Below, one piece after another: positions 47,143 to 57,009 of a stretch of 64,000 nucleotides of DNA. The notes beneath the pieces were generated by a model. That model did not search any database and had not been told where the DNA came from. It saw only the letters and a program-made list of their open reading frames with translations. A program made the translations under genes and the position numbers. Every line of letters starts with the position of its first letter. Position 1 is the stretch's first letter. The stretch lies in contig OU015569.1 of assembly GCA_907165135.1 (NCBI GenBank), positions 12,648,501 through 12,712,500 of the forward strand. The letters are read 5' to 3'. This stretch comes from Oikopleura dioica (taxonomy: Eukaryota > Chordata > Appendicularia > Copelata > Oikopleuridae).

Positions 47143-47535
47143 TAGCGCCGCCTTGCGCCGCCTTGCGCCGCCCAGTCCTGCTTAAAATTTTTCTTCTCGA
47201 AGATTTTCGGCGTTTCAATGATGATTTTTTTCTGTTTTCTTATCAAAACGTTTATTCTCGTATATTTGAATAGTCTGACCACCAGAAAAAAGAAAACTAA
47301 TAATTTAGGGTGTAATTATCGGGAGTCTAAATTATCTCCATATTTCGGCATAAAATCATCAATTTATTAAGCACGCGACGGGCCAAAGGCCCTTACGCGC
47401 GCATTTTCTGGTAGAGAACTCATGGGGTTGGCGGGGCCCAACTCTCGCTCTTGTTCCGATCATTTACTTTGGTCAGGATTTGGTCAGACGAGACCCGGTT
47501 TGTACCGCACCGGGCGGCGCAAGGCGGCGCTATTC
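47143..47535. repeat. Inverted-repeat element nested in the 1.9-kb insertion
   Basis: AATAGCGCCGCCTTGCGCC and GGCGCAAGGCGGCGCTATT face each other about 390 bp apart. The spacer has no recognisable coding sequence. Confidence 0.7.
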
Positions 47536-47829
47536 AGTACCCCCCATATTTTGAGCTCGTTGAGCTGAGCTGTCCTTCCCGTAAAATCATTGAGCTGAGT
47601 TGACTCTTCAAAAAACTCACTCAGTTGATTTGAGCAAGGCAGTCCATATTGAAAATGATTGACATGAGCTGAGCCACACAACCTTTTCAGCTCACTTAAA
47701 TCAGAGAGGGAGAACGAACGGAGTGGTCTCCCTTTTGCCTAAGTCGCTCTTTGACCAAGGACGGCGAATCGGACAATTGGCGATGTGTATTAAAGTTATA
47801 TGATTGATCATATAACTTTATTTTATTGG

Positions 47830-48290
47830 CTTCCCCACAATCAATCCTGACTTCACCATCTTTAATCCCGGCTTCAACAACTTGAATCCTTGCTTTTCAG
47901 ACGTCAATCCTGGTAGCTCAAACGTCAATCTTGTCATCTCCAGCATCAATCCCGGCTTCTTTAACGCCGATCCGGGCGTCATATATTTTTATCCTAGCCT
48001 CTAAGACGTCAGTTTCGGCTTATCAGTTGTCGATCACGGCTTCTCCGAGATTGGATTGACGTTGGAGAAGCCTATACTGGAATTGATGAAGCCGTGATTC
48101 ACGTTGGAGAAGTAGGGATTAACGTCGATGAACCAGGGATTGACACTTGAAAAGCCATGACTAAAATCGGTGAAGACAGGATTGACGATGTAGAAACCAG
48201 AATTCACGATGGAGAATAAAATATCAATCATATTGGAGAAGACAAGATTGGCGTTTGAAGAAGCCAAGATTGACATTGGAAAAACCAAAT
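47830..48290. repeat. Inverted degenerate minisatellite
   Basis: Units of roughly 27-30 bp with the theme CAATCCTGRCTTC and AACRTCAATC run on one strand up to about 48040. The complementary theme (GATTGACGTTGGAGAAGCC) continues from there. The two halves can fold on each other. A frame across it (48034-48300 minus) is only a translation of the repeat. Confidence 0.7.
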
Positions 48291-48475
48291 AATGTTTCAA
48301 TTAATCAAAATAAATTTATTCAAATCGCTGTTTGTTCAAGATCTCCGTTTCCCAAAGTTGGGTAAACAGCGACTCGGGCAAACGGAGACCACTCGTCCGA
48401 ACGTCTGAAAAGCAAATAAAAATGAAATCGAACTTGAAATGGACTTGAAATGGATTTTTCAAAGGTTAGGAAGTA

Positions 48476-48648
48476 CAGTAGATAATCCTCTAGTGGGTAG
48501 GTCACTTTATCGCGTCGCTACCCGTAATAGGATTCGGTGCCCTCCGCGCTCCTTCTGCAAAATAGTGGCAAAATAGGGCTCCGCTACCCACTACACTGTA
48601 GTGACTACAGGATTCGGCGCGCGCTACCCACTAGAGGATTATCTACAT
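48476..48648. repeat. Short terminal-inverted-repeat element
   Basis: TAGATAATCCTCTAGTGGGT and its inverse ACCCACTAGAGGATTATCTA bound a 170-bp unit within the larger insertion. Confidence 0.75.
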
Positions 48649-50209
48649 ATTCTCTGAAAATTTCGCTTCGCTTCGCTTTCGCTTTTGAAATTTCGATTCG
48701 CTTTCGCTATAAATTTTTGAAAAATTTTCGCTATCGCTTTTCATTATTGGCCAAAATCCAGACCCCTGCTCGCAAAGAATAAAGATATGAGAACGAGATA
48801 CATAATCTCCGTAGACTTCGCCTATTTGCTCGCCATGAGAAAAGGCAGGAGACCCAGCATCTACGAAAAAGTGATAGAACACAGCGAGCATTTTCAACAA
48901 CTCCAACTCAAAACTTACATAAACAGACGCTACTTCTAAATTTGCTCCCTCTCCTCGCGAAACCCATCTTCTGATAACTTTCTCGACCTGTCCTTTCGTG
49001 AACAATGCTGAAATCGATCCATTTTGGTTCTCCGTCTTTTTCTGGTTTCTGATCGTAATGCTCAATTCCTATTTTCAATAAATACTCTCTTCCCTCTGTA
49101 ACTCCAATCGCAATTTTCTTCCTCTCTTCCAAATTCAACTCGTCATTTTTCAATTTGCTTCTCAAATCTGAGTCGCATTTCTCCATAATCGTGATCCAGC
49201 CAAGACAGTCTTCTTTCTCCAAGTCGCTGCTCAAGAAGACTTCGATGTTGCAGAAATTTTTGATCACGTTTTTGTGAAAAGGTATCACTCGAGCGTCGTT
49301 CTTTTGGAATTCGGCGACTCCGTATTCTTAAACAAATGAAAAATAATTTTAAGAATAAAATTACCTTTCGAAAGATGAATTTTAAACTCCATCTCCTCAT
49401 CCCCCGTAAACAGGGCCGGATCAAAAGCCTGAATGCGAACCGCAACATCTATTTTTCCGAATTTCTCTTTCAAAACAATCGCTTCTCCTCCAGCTGAAAT
49501 TAATTCAAAAGATTCATCGAGAATCCATTCTCCGAGTTCTTCTTTTAATTCCGATTTTTGAATTTTTCGTCCTTCGAGGCCTAGATTTTTCGAAAGGATC
49601 ATTCTTTGAAATGAAGTTATTCCCCATTCTTCCTGAAATTTGCCGCCCCATTTGTCAGATGCAAACACCTTTCCTTTTCCATGTTCGAAAATGACCTCGT
49701 CCCATTCAGCACATAAATCATCTTCAAACTGCATTCTGTCAATCGACAAAATCAACCTGTCCAAATCATCTCTGCTCGTTTTTCTCTTCAATTTCTTTTG
49801 AAACTCTTCCAGCCATTTTTCAACAGCTTCTCTTGTCAGTTCTTCTGGATGCGTCCGTACGTCCTCGTAATTATAAGACTCATTAAATTCTTGAGTAATC
49901 TTGTCCATTTTTTCTCTTCCAAAAGTGATGATTTCTCGAAAGACGTTAAAATAATTAACAAAAAGAAAAACAGTTATATTTTTGAAATGATGATCGACTC
50001 GCTGGTTTTACGCGCAAATCATAAAACTCTTTCGATTACGCTTTTTGGGTCAATTTTAACGATCTCACCGACGAGCAAAATGCGCTGATTATCGCCGACA
50101 GCGGTTCTTTTCGTTGTTGTCAACGACTCGTCGAGTCAGGCGTCAATCGCTAGAATCTTCGATAGAGCATAAATGTTTTTGTAAATGTTATTTTCAAGAA
50201 AGAGAAAAC

Positions 50210-51091
50210 ATGAGCTCGCGTCGAGAATCTTCCAAAAAGCACTTCCGCGATTCCTCTTCTCGACGAAGAAATCGTTCTCGTTTTCGACGTAGTCCTTCTC
50301 GAAATAGGACCAGAGGACCATCAGTGATGGTCCATCACCTAGAAAAAATGAAAAAAAGCAAGAAAATCGCCAGCTTGCAAGGGAGAAAAATGAAATAAAA
50401 GAGACGTTTTTGGACAAGAAACTCGAAGAATATTCGATAAAAGCGGACCCCGACGTGAGAGAAAAGACCGATATCTTCTCGGACAAATTCGACCCCATGG
50501 CGTTTCTTTACAGTGACGTGGATCCTCCGCACTTTGACCAGCAAGCACCCGCTGCCGATTGCGTCGAAATGCTGCTCGCCAAGTGGGATCGCGAAGACGG
50601 ACTTGTAATAGGTACTCAATTACTTTAGCGGTCTTTGCTTATTCACTTTTTCCGAAAAGATGAAAACGTCGGAAAGAAGAAAAGAGGATGGAAGAAGGAG
50701 CTAAGAAAGATGGAAATCAAGACCAGAGATGTCGCAAAGCTCAGGTACAGTCGCCTGAAAAATTCAATTAACGATATCTACCCCCTTAAAATTATTATAC
50801 TCTGTATTTCAGAAATAAATTGATTTTTTCAAATGAATATTCAGAGAGATGTCAAACGAAGCAAAAAGAGCAAAGCAAGAAGAAAAACTCAAAAATCAAA
50901 AACGTCAAGAATTCGAAGAAAACTCTTCGGACAGCGATGAAGTTGACTTGGACAAACTGGCTTGGAAAATGACCGGCGAAAGTCTCCCGCAGCAAAGATG
51001 GGAGGAGCTCTATGGAAGGAAAAATAAAGAAGACATTTTTGAAGAAAAGAAAATGGCGGGAAGAAGAAAATTTCGAAGATTTAGGAAATAA
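50210..51091 (+). CDS. SR-like arginine/serine-rich protein, frame break
   Basis: The gene starts MSSRRESSKKHFRDSSSRRR, an RS-rich region with RSRFRRSPSRNRTRGPS. The frame then shifts, because the continuation DGPSPRKNEKKQENRQ is in another register from about 50323. Deleting two bases, or a GA-AG intron of 65 bp from 50249, would reconcile them. Later exons 50660-50744 and 50845-51091 join in phase by GT-AG introns of 48 and 100 bp. Middle residues read FSDKFDPMAFLYSDVDPPHF, vaguely like the FDP-x-x-ALY motif of LSM11, but no Sm fold follows. The C-terminus is charged and coiled (EAKRAKQEEKLKNQKRQEFE) and ends AGRRKFRRFRK. It is probably a nuclear RNA-processing type protein. The stop overlaps AATAAA. 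Confidence 0.55.
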
Positions 51092-51362
51092 AGATACAAT
51101 ATTAGCATTTCTTCTGAAACCTGACCTGAATTATTTTTGTAATTAATTTTAATCCACTATTATTCGAATTGCGGCTACCACTGTTGCAAATAATAATAAA
51201 TTAAGCTACTCAAATTTTATTCTTTTGCGATTTTTAGACAAGGAAGGTTGCAACTAGAATCGGTAGAGGACCAATTCTTCCGTAATATTGCTGGAATTGG
51301 TATGATACCAAACCCTTTCTCTGTTAGAGATTAGGATAAGGGGGCTGAGAGTAGCCAAATTG

Positions 51363-51560
51363 TCAAAAGAATTGGTCCCGTACCGGGAGTACTCGTTGCG
51401 GCGCTGGTCCCGCGAGTCTACCATCGCTCGTGACGCGGACCTCGACTTTGTAGTTCTTTTCGCCGATTTCTTTGCAGACAAAATCGCTGGGAATGAGACC
51501 CTCGAGAACTGCGAAAACTGCTTCTTCTGTTGGAGCCGCTTTCAAAACGAATAAGTATTT
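51363..51560 (-). CDS. Possible orphan coding exon
   Basis: A protein-like frame reads APTEEAVFAVLEGLIPSDFV and EIGEKNYKVEVRVTSDGR, preceded by a pyrimidine-rich tract with AG near 51540. I do not recognise it, and no partner exon was found. It may be a remnant or one exon of an unresolved gene. Confidence 0.3.
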   Translation of the reverse strand, partial: KYLFVLKAAPTEEAVFAVLEGLIPSDFVCKEIGEKNYKVEVRVTSDGRLAGPAPQRVLPVRDQFF

Positions 51561-52264
51561 GGCAAAGAAAAGGGGATTCTTGTCATGGCAGGGTTGAAAA
51601 TTTCGCGGAGGGTTGAAAATAGTGTTTACTAATTAAAACATTTTTTATTAAAAAAGTGATCATAAAAGCACAGATAAAGTGAGAACAGAGATTACACTTG
51701 TCGTCTTTTTATGATTGGTTTTATAAAAAAATCCATTTATGAGGATCAAATTTCGTCGATATAAGCCAAACGATGACCCCATTTTTTTCATTGAAACCCT
51801 ACATGCAGAGTATTTCTTATACCTTCCGAAGGCCTTTTTGAAAATATGACACTTTTTTTTTGAATCTCAAAATATACACATTTATTCATTTTGTATTTAC
51901 AGATTGTTTTCTAGTCTGCCGCATCATAAATAAAAAAAAATCAAAGCAGCTCGACGTTTGGTTTTTTCTGTCGAATGATGTCATCGCCAGAACCAGGAAC
52001 TTTCAGGTTTCAATAAAAAGTCTTACTTCTACACAAGGTTGATGGAAGTTAAATTTCTAAATCGCTGTTTGAAACTTTACTGATGAAGCAAAATACTCGA
52101 TGGAGTATGCTTTTGCAACAAATTCCTTTCCAAGCTCCAGGCGCCGGTGGACCAGCCAACAGCTTACAAGGAAACTTTCTAGGGATAGCCTGGTTCGCGT
52201 CTTTATCCGACTTGTTTTTCATGACTCTGAAAGACAATTATATAATCATTTTGATGATCAATGA

Positions 52265-52383
52265 ACATGGAACCTGTGTAGAAAACCTGACTCAGGGTTT
52301 GGAAGATCTCCAATCAAAAAGCGCTACGCGGCTTGTATCAAAGATATTTCAGAACCCTGACTGAGGTTTTCGATACAGGTTGA
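52265..52383. repeat. Palindromic MITE copy
   Basis: The arms are GGAACCTGTGTAGAAAACC and GGTTTTCGATACAGGTT, and the spacer contains AAAGCGCTACGCGGCTT. The outermost CTGGGCTC bases are missing. Confidence 0.8.
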
Positions 52384-52692
52384 TTAGACTGTACTTGTTA
52401 GATTCTATTTTCCAACCTTTACTGTACTTAGCGCCTATTCTTTCGGGCACACACGTGTCTTCGCCCGCAGTAGCAGCCCGAAGCAACAGTATTGAATATT
52501 CCAAATGCATGAGTTCTGGTTAAATACTTAATTGAAATTGCCGGAGCGCAGTTCTAGCGCCTGAATATTTAAAAGCGCTCGCCCTAGCTACGTGTATACG
52601 GTTTTGTCTCGCTTCAATAAATTATATTCAGTTATCTTGCTGGCGTTTAATCTCATGACATAATGTTGCTCGCCATTTTAGGTACAAAACGC

Positions 52693-52850
52693 GGGGAGGT
52701 GTCTGGAACCGACAACTAATTTCGACAAATTTTGCGTCGGAATTTTCAACCAATCAGAAGCCTGGATTCGGCTTACCGGCCAATCAGGAGATGAGTAGCC
52801 GCCTACGCGAAATTTTTCGAAATTTTTTGTCGGTTCCAGACACCATCCCC
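52693..52850. repeat. GACAAATTTTGCGT-type MITE, best copy
   Basis: The ends are GGGGAGGTGTCTGGAACCGAC and its near-perfect inverse GTCGGTTCCAGACACC followed by ATCCCC. The interior keeps TTTCGACAAATTTTGCGT, two CCAATCAG motifs and the complementary arm. Confidence 0.85.
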
Positions 52851-52957
52851 AAAACGCGCCAGCCTGTGTAGAAACCTGAGTATGGCCCCTGAAAGAACTC
52901 CAATGTGAAGCAGTGTTACGGCTGTGTCAGCAACCTATCTAGAAAACCTGAGTCAGG

Positions 52958-53676
52958 GTTAACCTTACCACCACAAACGGGAATTTCACCCCCCGACCAC
53001 AATGTGCCATATATGGCACATCGCCTTTATTGGCAATAAATTATTGCCCTCTAGAGGCTGTTTTATAAACCGAACCCGAGTCTTATCCTGACCCCGAACC
53101 GAAAGCAGACTCTGGAACAGAATTTGAGCCCTAATTCGAACTAAAATTCTAACCCAAACCTGAATAAAATTTCCCGAAAAAATGCAAAATTTTGCCGACT
53201 GAAGATATCCTACCGACCACAATGTGCCATATATCATATATGATATATGACACATCACCTCTACCGCCTTCTAGAGGCCGTTTTATTTGTCGAACCCGAA
53301 CCTTAATCTAAGCCCAAGCCCAAATCAGAATCCGAACCCGAAATAAGACGCAGAGACATACCCAAACTCGAACCACAACCCAGAAAGTCAATAGCTTCTC
53401 CGGCGGAAAAAAGGCCCCCCGACCAAAATGTGCCAGATATGGCACATTTTGAATGCATTTGTGTGCCATATATGACACAAGTGTAGCGAAGCTAGATTCG
53501 CTTTTCTGATGCATTTGTAGCGAAGCAGCGGTCATTAAGGGTATACCACGTGAAAGGTTGGCGAAAAGTAGGGCCTAAAAGGGGGGTCGGCGAAATTCTC
53601 AAGTCAAGTTAAAAATGAGTTACGGGCCTTTTTATGCCTTGGTGCCATATATGGCGCACTTGTGGTCGTAAGGTTA
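52958..53676. mobile_element. Palindrome-rich element nested in a MITE
   Basis: TTAACCTTACCACCACAA and TTGTGGTCGTAAGGTTAA form inverted ends about 0.7 kb apart. Five variants of the palindrome TGTGCCATATATGGCACA occur inside, at about 53003, 53222, 53428, 53460 and 53643. It separates the two arms of a GAGTCAGG MITE (52920-52957 and 53690-53725). No transposase is seen. Confidence 0.75.
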
Positions 53677-53799
53677 AGAAGTGTTTTCGAACTCTGACTC
53701 AGGTTTTTAGACAGGTTGCCGAGGCAAGCTTTAGAATAATTAAGAAAATAGATTGAGATAGCGATTTTTGACTCAGCTTTCTACACAGGCTCTGGCGCC

Positions 53800-53986
53800 G
53801 AGGTTAGATAGGTATGAAAGTCGGATTGGAGAGTATGAATTGGCTACCCTGGTTCCTGACGGCGCACAAAATTCCGAGGAGAAAGAAGCAGATCATTATA
53901 AAAATGCGAAATTCGAACTGAAATTCATTTCGGAAGCAGGAATCGACTGGCAGTCGTCCGAGGATGTTTTCTCAAAGGGTCAATAA
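53800..53986 (+). CDS. Possible small coding exon
   Basis: The frame RLDRYESRIGEYELATLVPD continues to DWQSSEDVFSKGQ and a stop. It is charged and protein-like but starts within a degraded MITE arm and has no identified splice partner. I do not recognise it. Confidence 0.25.
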
Positions 53987-54102
53987 CACACAAACATTTA
54001 CTTGACTTATAATAGAAATCCTACTGTCGGACAATTTCTGAATTTTAAAAAAGTGCTCTTTGATCGACCCGGACCTTCATCGAGCCACAAACTTACCAGG
54101 CG

Positions 54103-55230
54103 TCAAAATGGAGTAATTTCTAATTTCTGGTAAATAAAGATAAATTCTAAGACACCAAAACTAGGTTTAACAGAGACGCTTTTGTTCGTCGAAAAAGCGT
54201 CCTGAACGTCGTGTGCTTTCCACTCGCAGCCTTCGAGAGGCGCCTTTTGGTAGATCATCTGGCATCCCTTGTCGCACTCGTTGATCAAGAAACTGCAGAT
54301 TTCTGACTCGTCTTCTTTTAGAATTTTCTCGTACGAAGCTCTACGAAAAATAATCAAAAATGAAAAAAGGTCCAAAACTGGGCTCGGGAACCTGTGTAGA
54401 AATCCTGAGTCAGAATTTGAAGAGTTAAAATGTTTTTTGCGAAGCCGCTTCATTTCAACTCTTCAGAACCTAACTCAGGTTTTCCACACAGGCTGCCGAG
54501 CCTAGGTCCAAAAGCAATGGAATTTGATTCTGATTACGCTAAATATTCTCTAACAATTTATCTGAAGAATAATTCATCAAAAAGAATGAACGTAGGAAGA
54601 AAAGAATGAGTGCTGATTACCTGGTACAGATTGAACACCTCCTCCTCCGAAGCTCGTTCGTACAAATATTACCAAGGGAAAATTCTTTGACGGATTTACA
54701 AATAGAAAACTTGGCGAAGTTGCAACAAACCCTAACCTAACCGATCTGCTCTGACTCAGGCTGGGATCCGCAGCCTGAGTCAGGATCTCGAAGATCAAAG
54801 CGGCTTCGATTGATTGATGAGTTACTTGAGCCTCGATGCGGCTTTGTTTTCCAAAAAGCCGCTGCGCGGCTTTCTATGAAAAATCTTTTCGAGCTCTACA
54901 TAGGGTTTTTCTACATGTTTCGGAGGCCAGGACTCAGGACTCTACAAAGACTCCCGACCCAAGTTTCGGAGAAAAACATAAACGTTTCTAAGTCTTCTTC
55001 GTTGAAGTTCAACTTGTCTCTTTGGAAAAGAAAATTGCGAATCCGCGGCAAAGAGATAAAGCAAAAAGAGTTTGGTACTCATCGGCGCGGAGAAGGGATG
55101 AAGCTCTGAGCGCAAAGTGCGGCGGCGAATGTGTTGAAGATCCGGAGTCCACGTCAACACAAAATGAAATCGCGTGATCAATATTCCAGTGGAGTCGATA
55201 GCGCCCGGAATGCATAATTGATCCGCCACT
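54103..55230 (-). CDS. Incompletely resolved multi-exon gene
   Basis: Three coding-looking pieces lie on the minus strand. The first is 54942-55229, with two competing frames (DQLCIPGAIDSTGILITRF, or a shifted one). The second is about 54610-54650, reading ERASEEEVFNLYQ before a GT donor. The third is 54103-54350, reading RASYEKILKEDESEICSFLI and NECDKGCQMIYQKAPLEGCE to a stop. A full MITE (54378-54505) with perfect target duplication lies in the intron before the last piece. I could not make all phases agree, so non-canonical splice sites or a decayed gene are both possible. I do not recognise the family. Confidence 0.35.
54378..54505. repeat. Palindromic MITE with perfect 8-bp duplication
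   Basis: The ends are CTGGGCTCGGGAACC and GGCTGCCGAGCCTAG. GTCCAAAA is present on both sides (54370-54377 and 54506-54513). Confidence 0.9.
54765..54905. repeat. Diverged MITE copy
   Basis: GCAGCCTGAGTCAGGATCTC and interior AAAGCCGCTGCGCGGCTTTC are recognisable; the right arm is eroded to TTTTTCTACATG. Confidence 0.55.
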
Positions 55231-55792
55231 GCGTTGATTTTAAACTTTAACTTATTCGAATTTCAATTTAATCGATATCAAGGCGAAACGTAAATCAAAA
55301 CTCGTAATGCGATTTGACACGATCAGCTTTATAAAACAGCCGAAAAACAAGAAACATTCTGAAAACCTGCTTCCTTTCCTGATCGTTTTCCTTAAAAACT
55401 TATATGAATAAGGGGCTCCTCATGCTAACGGCCGAGTTCCAATTTTAAGGATTGAATATTCCTCCAGACTTTGGAAGAATATCTGGTCTAATCTAGACTC
55501 CAGATTCTGGAGCTTTTATAATTGGGAGGTTCAAGAGAAATTAACCCGTTAAAATGGGGACCAATTTTTTCTTATGCTGAGCGAAAATCTTGATTGTTTG
55601 TCAAACGTTTTTTCCTTTTTATTTGAAGTATAAACACAAGGGGCGCAAATTACAGGGTCGTCAAGGGTATTATCATGTAAAGGGAATCTTCTGGAATGTA
55701 CAGTACATATCTCGCTAAGCAAGGTGCTGGTTAGTGCTCAAAAGTGTCAATCTGGATGTTGCCAGAATTGCTGACGGCGGTTTTGAACGAAT
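55231..55792. other. Intergenic, nothing recognised
   Basis: I see no gene, repeat or regulatory signal that I can support here. Confidence 0.4.
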
Positions 55793-56587
55793 CTATTTTG
55801 GATTCAGCAATTTTTCGCGAAAAAATTGACTTTTAGAAGAATTGTTAATGGAATTGTTGTGAATCCATAACATTGTGATGGAGGTTTTCTTTTTCTCGCG
55901 CTGGTAGACGTTCTTCCCAAGTTGGAGCTGTTTGGCGGCTGAGCTCGAAGGAGCACCACGATTTTGACGGGCCACGTGGTCGAGGCGGTTTGAAAGAAGA
56001 ACTGGCAACGATCTCGGGCCTGAAATCCGTAAAAAAATAGAAAAAATGACCTTAGCTTGCCTGAGTCCGTCGGAGGAACTTCGACCCTCCGCACGACGCA
56101 TCCGGAGGACTTCTTTTGCGGCGCCGCTGGGACTGCAAAATTATTCACTGGCAGCGACTTCGGCTGCTCGTCGCTAATTTTAATCGGCGACAGGGACTCG
56201 TCCAAAGTCGGCTGGGCGATTTGGCTGTCGGGTTGGTACTTGAAGCGGAGATTCGGGTCGACTATCTTTGTCGACGTTCGCAGCGGCGTCGCTCTCGTGA
56301 TGACAGGCTCGGGCGATGGAATGCGGAAGTCGGTTGGGACGAGCTCGATCGTGTCGTCTACTTTTTGATGAAGTCGTCGGTTGTCTCCCCGATATCGTAC
56401 GCGTTCGCCAGCTTTTAAAGGGTACAAATAAAAGCCCTAATTACAATTTTACCTCTTCGCCGTCATTCATCGTATTATCGTCGCTTTCAGCATCAGAATC
56501 TATCCTGAGGATCTGCACGGGCGTAATTGGCGAGTCCAGCTCCTCAAAAGTCATAGGCTTGTCTAAATATCGCGTGTTGGGACGCAT
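55793..56587 (-). CDS. Proline/serine-rich unknown protein, 3 exons or more
   Basis: A first frame starts at an ATG at 56587 (MRPNTRYLDKPMTFEELDSP, acidic end DSDAESDDNTMNDG). It is followed by a frame reading AGERVRYRGDNRRLHQKVDD and SQIAQPTLDESLSPIKISDE, to PPTDSG. A last exon (55793-56019) reads GPRSLPVLLSNRLDHVARQN and KNVYQREKKKTSITML. The last junction uses a GC donor (TCAG then GCAAGC, intron 56020-56060, 41 bp). The first junction also keeps frame only if a GC donor is used, giving a 49-bp intron. An upstream protein-like stretch at 56613-56700 (SPRKTALATSMPARPFVTPR) may be an earlier exon but did not join in phase. Function is unknown; composition suggests a disordered scaffold. Confidence 0.5.
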
Positions 56588-56854
56588 TCTGAAATCAAGG
56601 AAGACTCACCCAAACCATTAAAGCGCGGAGTTACGAAGGGACGGGCCGGCATACTCGTCGCCAGCGCGGTTTTCCGTGGCGACTCGATCGAGCTAAATCA
56701 CGTGATTAATTTTAAGCCGTCGCGTGATGGCGCTTTCAGCTCTATTTTTCAAAGGAGCGGTGGGAACCGTTTCCCACGACGAAATATTTTACTTCAAGTC
56801 CAATGGGAATTGTTCGAGTGAGAAATTTCTTGCACTCGATTATTTTTAAGAAAA

Positions 56855-56950
56855 CCTAAAAAAACTGAGTCCGAGTTAGAAAGATTTGTAAGCTTTCCGC
56901 CGCCACGCAGACTTCCCTGACTCAGGCCTTCTACACAGGTTGCCGAGCCA
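56855..56950. repeat. Diverged MITE copy
   Basis: The right arm CCTGACTCAGGCCTTC with TACACAGGTTGCCGAGCC is clear. The left arm has decayed to AAAACTGAGTCCGAG. Confidence 0.6.
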
Positions 56951-57009
56951 AGACTGTCAAGCCTAAGACTATCAAAATCTACCTTGATCTTTTTGGCTGT
57001 CTCCCGCTG

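Larger units (their letters stand above)
46864..48768. mobile_element. 1.9-kb hAT-like insertion in the kinase-like gene
   Basis: The element begins CAGGGGTCTGGATT and ends AATCCAGACCCCTG. CTCGCAA is duplicated on both sides (46857-46863 and 48769-48775), one base shorter than the usual 8 bp of hAT. Both ends contain TTCGCTTCGCTTTCGC-type subterminal repeats. No transposase frame is visible. Inside are a smaller element bounded by TAGCGCCGCCTTGCGCCGCC and its inverse (about 47143-47535), an inverted minisatellite (about 47830-48290) and a short inverted-repeat element (48476-48648). Confidence 0.85.
45803..49908 (-). pseudogene. Pseudokinase-like gene interrupted by a hAT-like insertion
   Basis: Exons on the minus strand are 49365-49908, 48919-49326, 48769-48860 joined to 46782-46856 (one exon split by an insertion), 46201-46744 and 45803-46158. 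Without the insertion they give 672 residues in frame, with introns of 37-58 bp. Residues from about 150 resemble a protein kinase: AGGEAIVLKEKFGKIDVAVR (VAIK region), ITIMEKCDSDL (hinge), IEHYDQKPE (catalytic loop, normally HRDxKPEN) and WIDFSI (normally DFG). The altered catalytic-loop and DFG residues suggest a weak or inactive kinase. The C-terminal half has CVPISVSVLLRWAF and, later, HQMVLDRIENSEFVLQNTL, loosely like the cysteine and histidine regions of papain-fold enzymes, but this is weak. The 1.9-kb insertion falls inside the kinase fold and should disrupt this allele unless it is spliced out. Confidence 0.7.
51092..53767. other. Mostly noncoding, with several nested repeats
   Basis: Besides a possible exon at 51363-51560, it holds a MITE (52265-52383), a GACAAATTTTGCGT MITE (52693-52850) and a MITE copy split by a palindrome-rich element (52858-53725). 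Frames at 52986-53258 and 53308-53535 translate repeats. Confidence 0.5.

Noticed and set aside
48034-48300. Repetitive frame resembling a structural protein.
   Set aside because: It is a translation of the inverted minisatellite in a transposon insertion.
50440-50560. LSM11 homology of the SR-like gene from FDPMAFLY.
   Set aside because: Only one short motif resembles it and no Sm fold follows, so no gene symbol was given.
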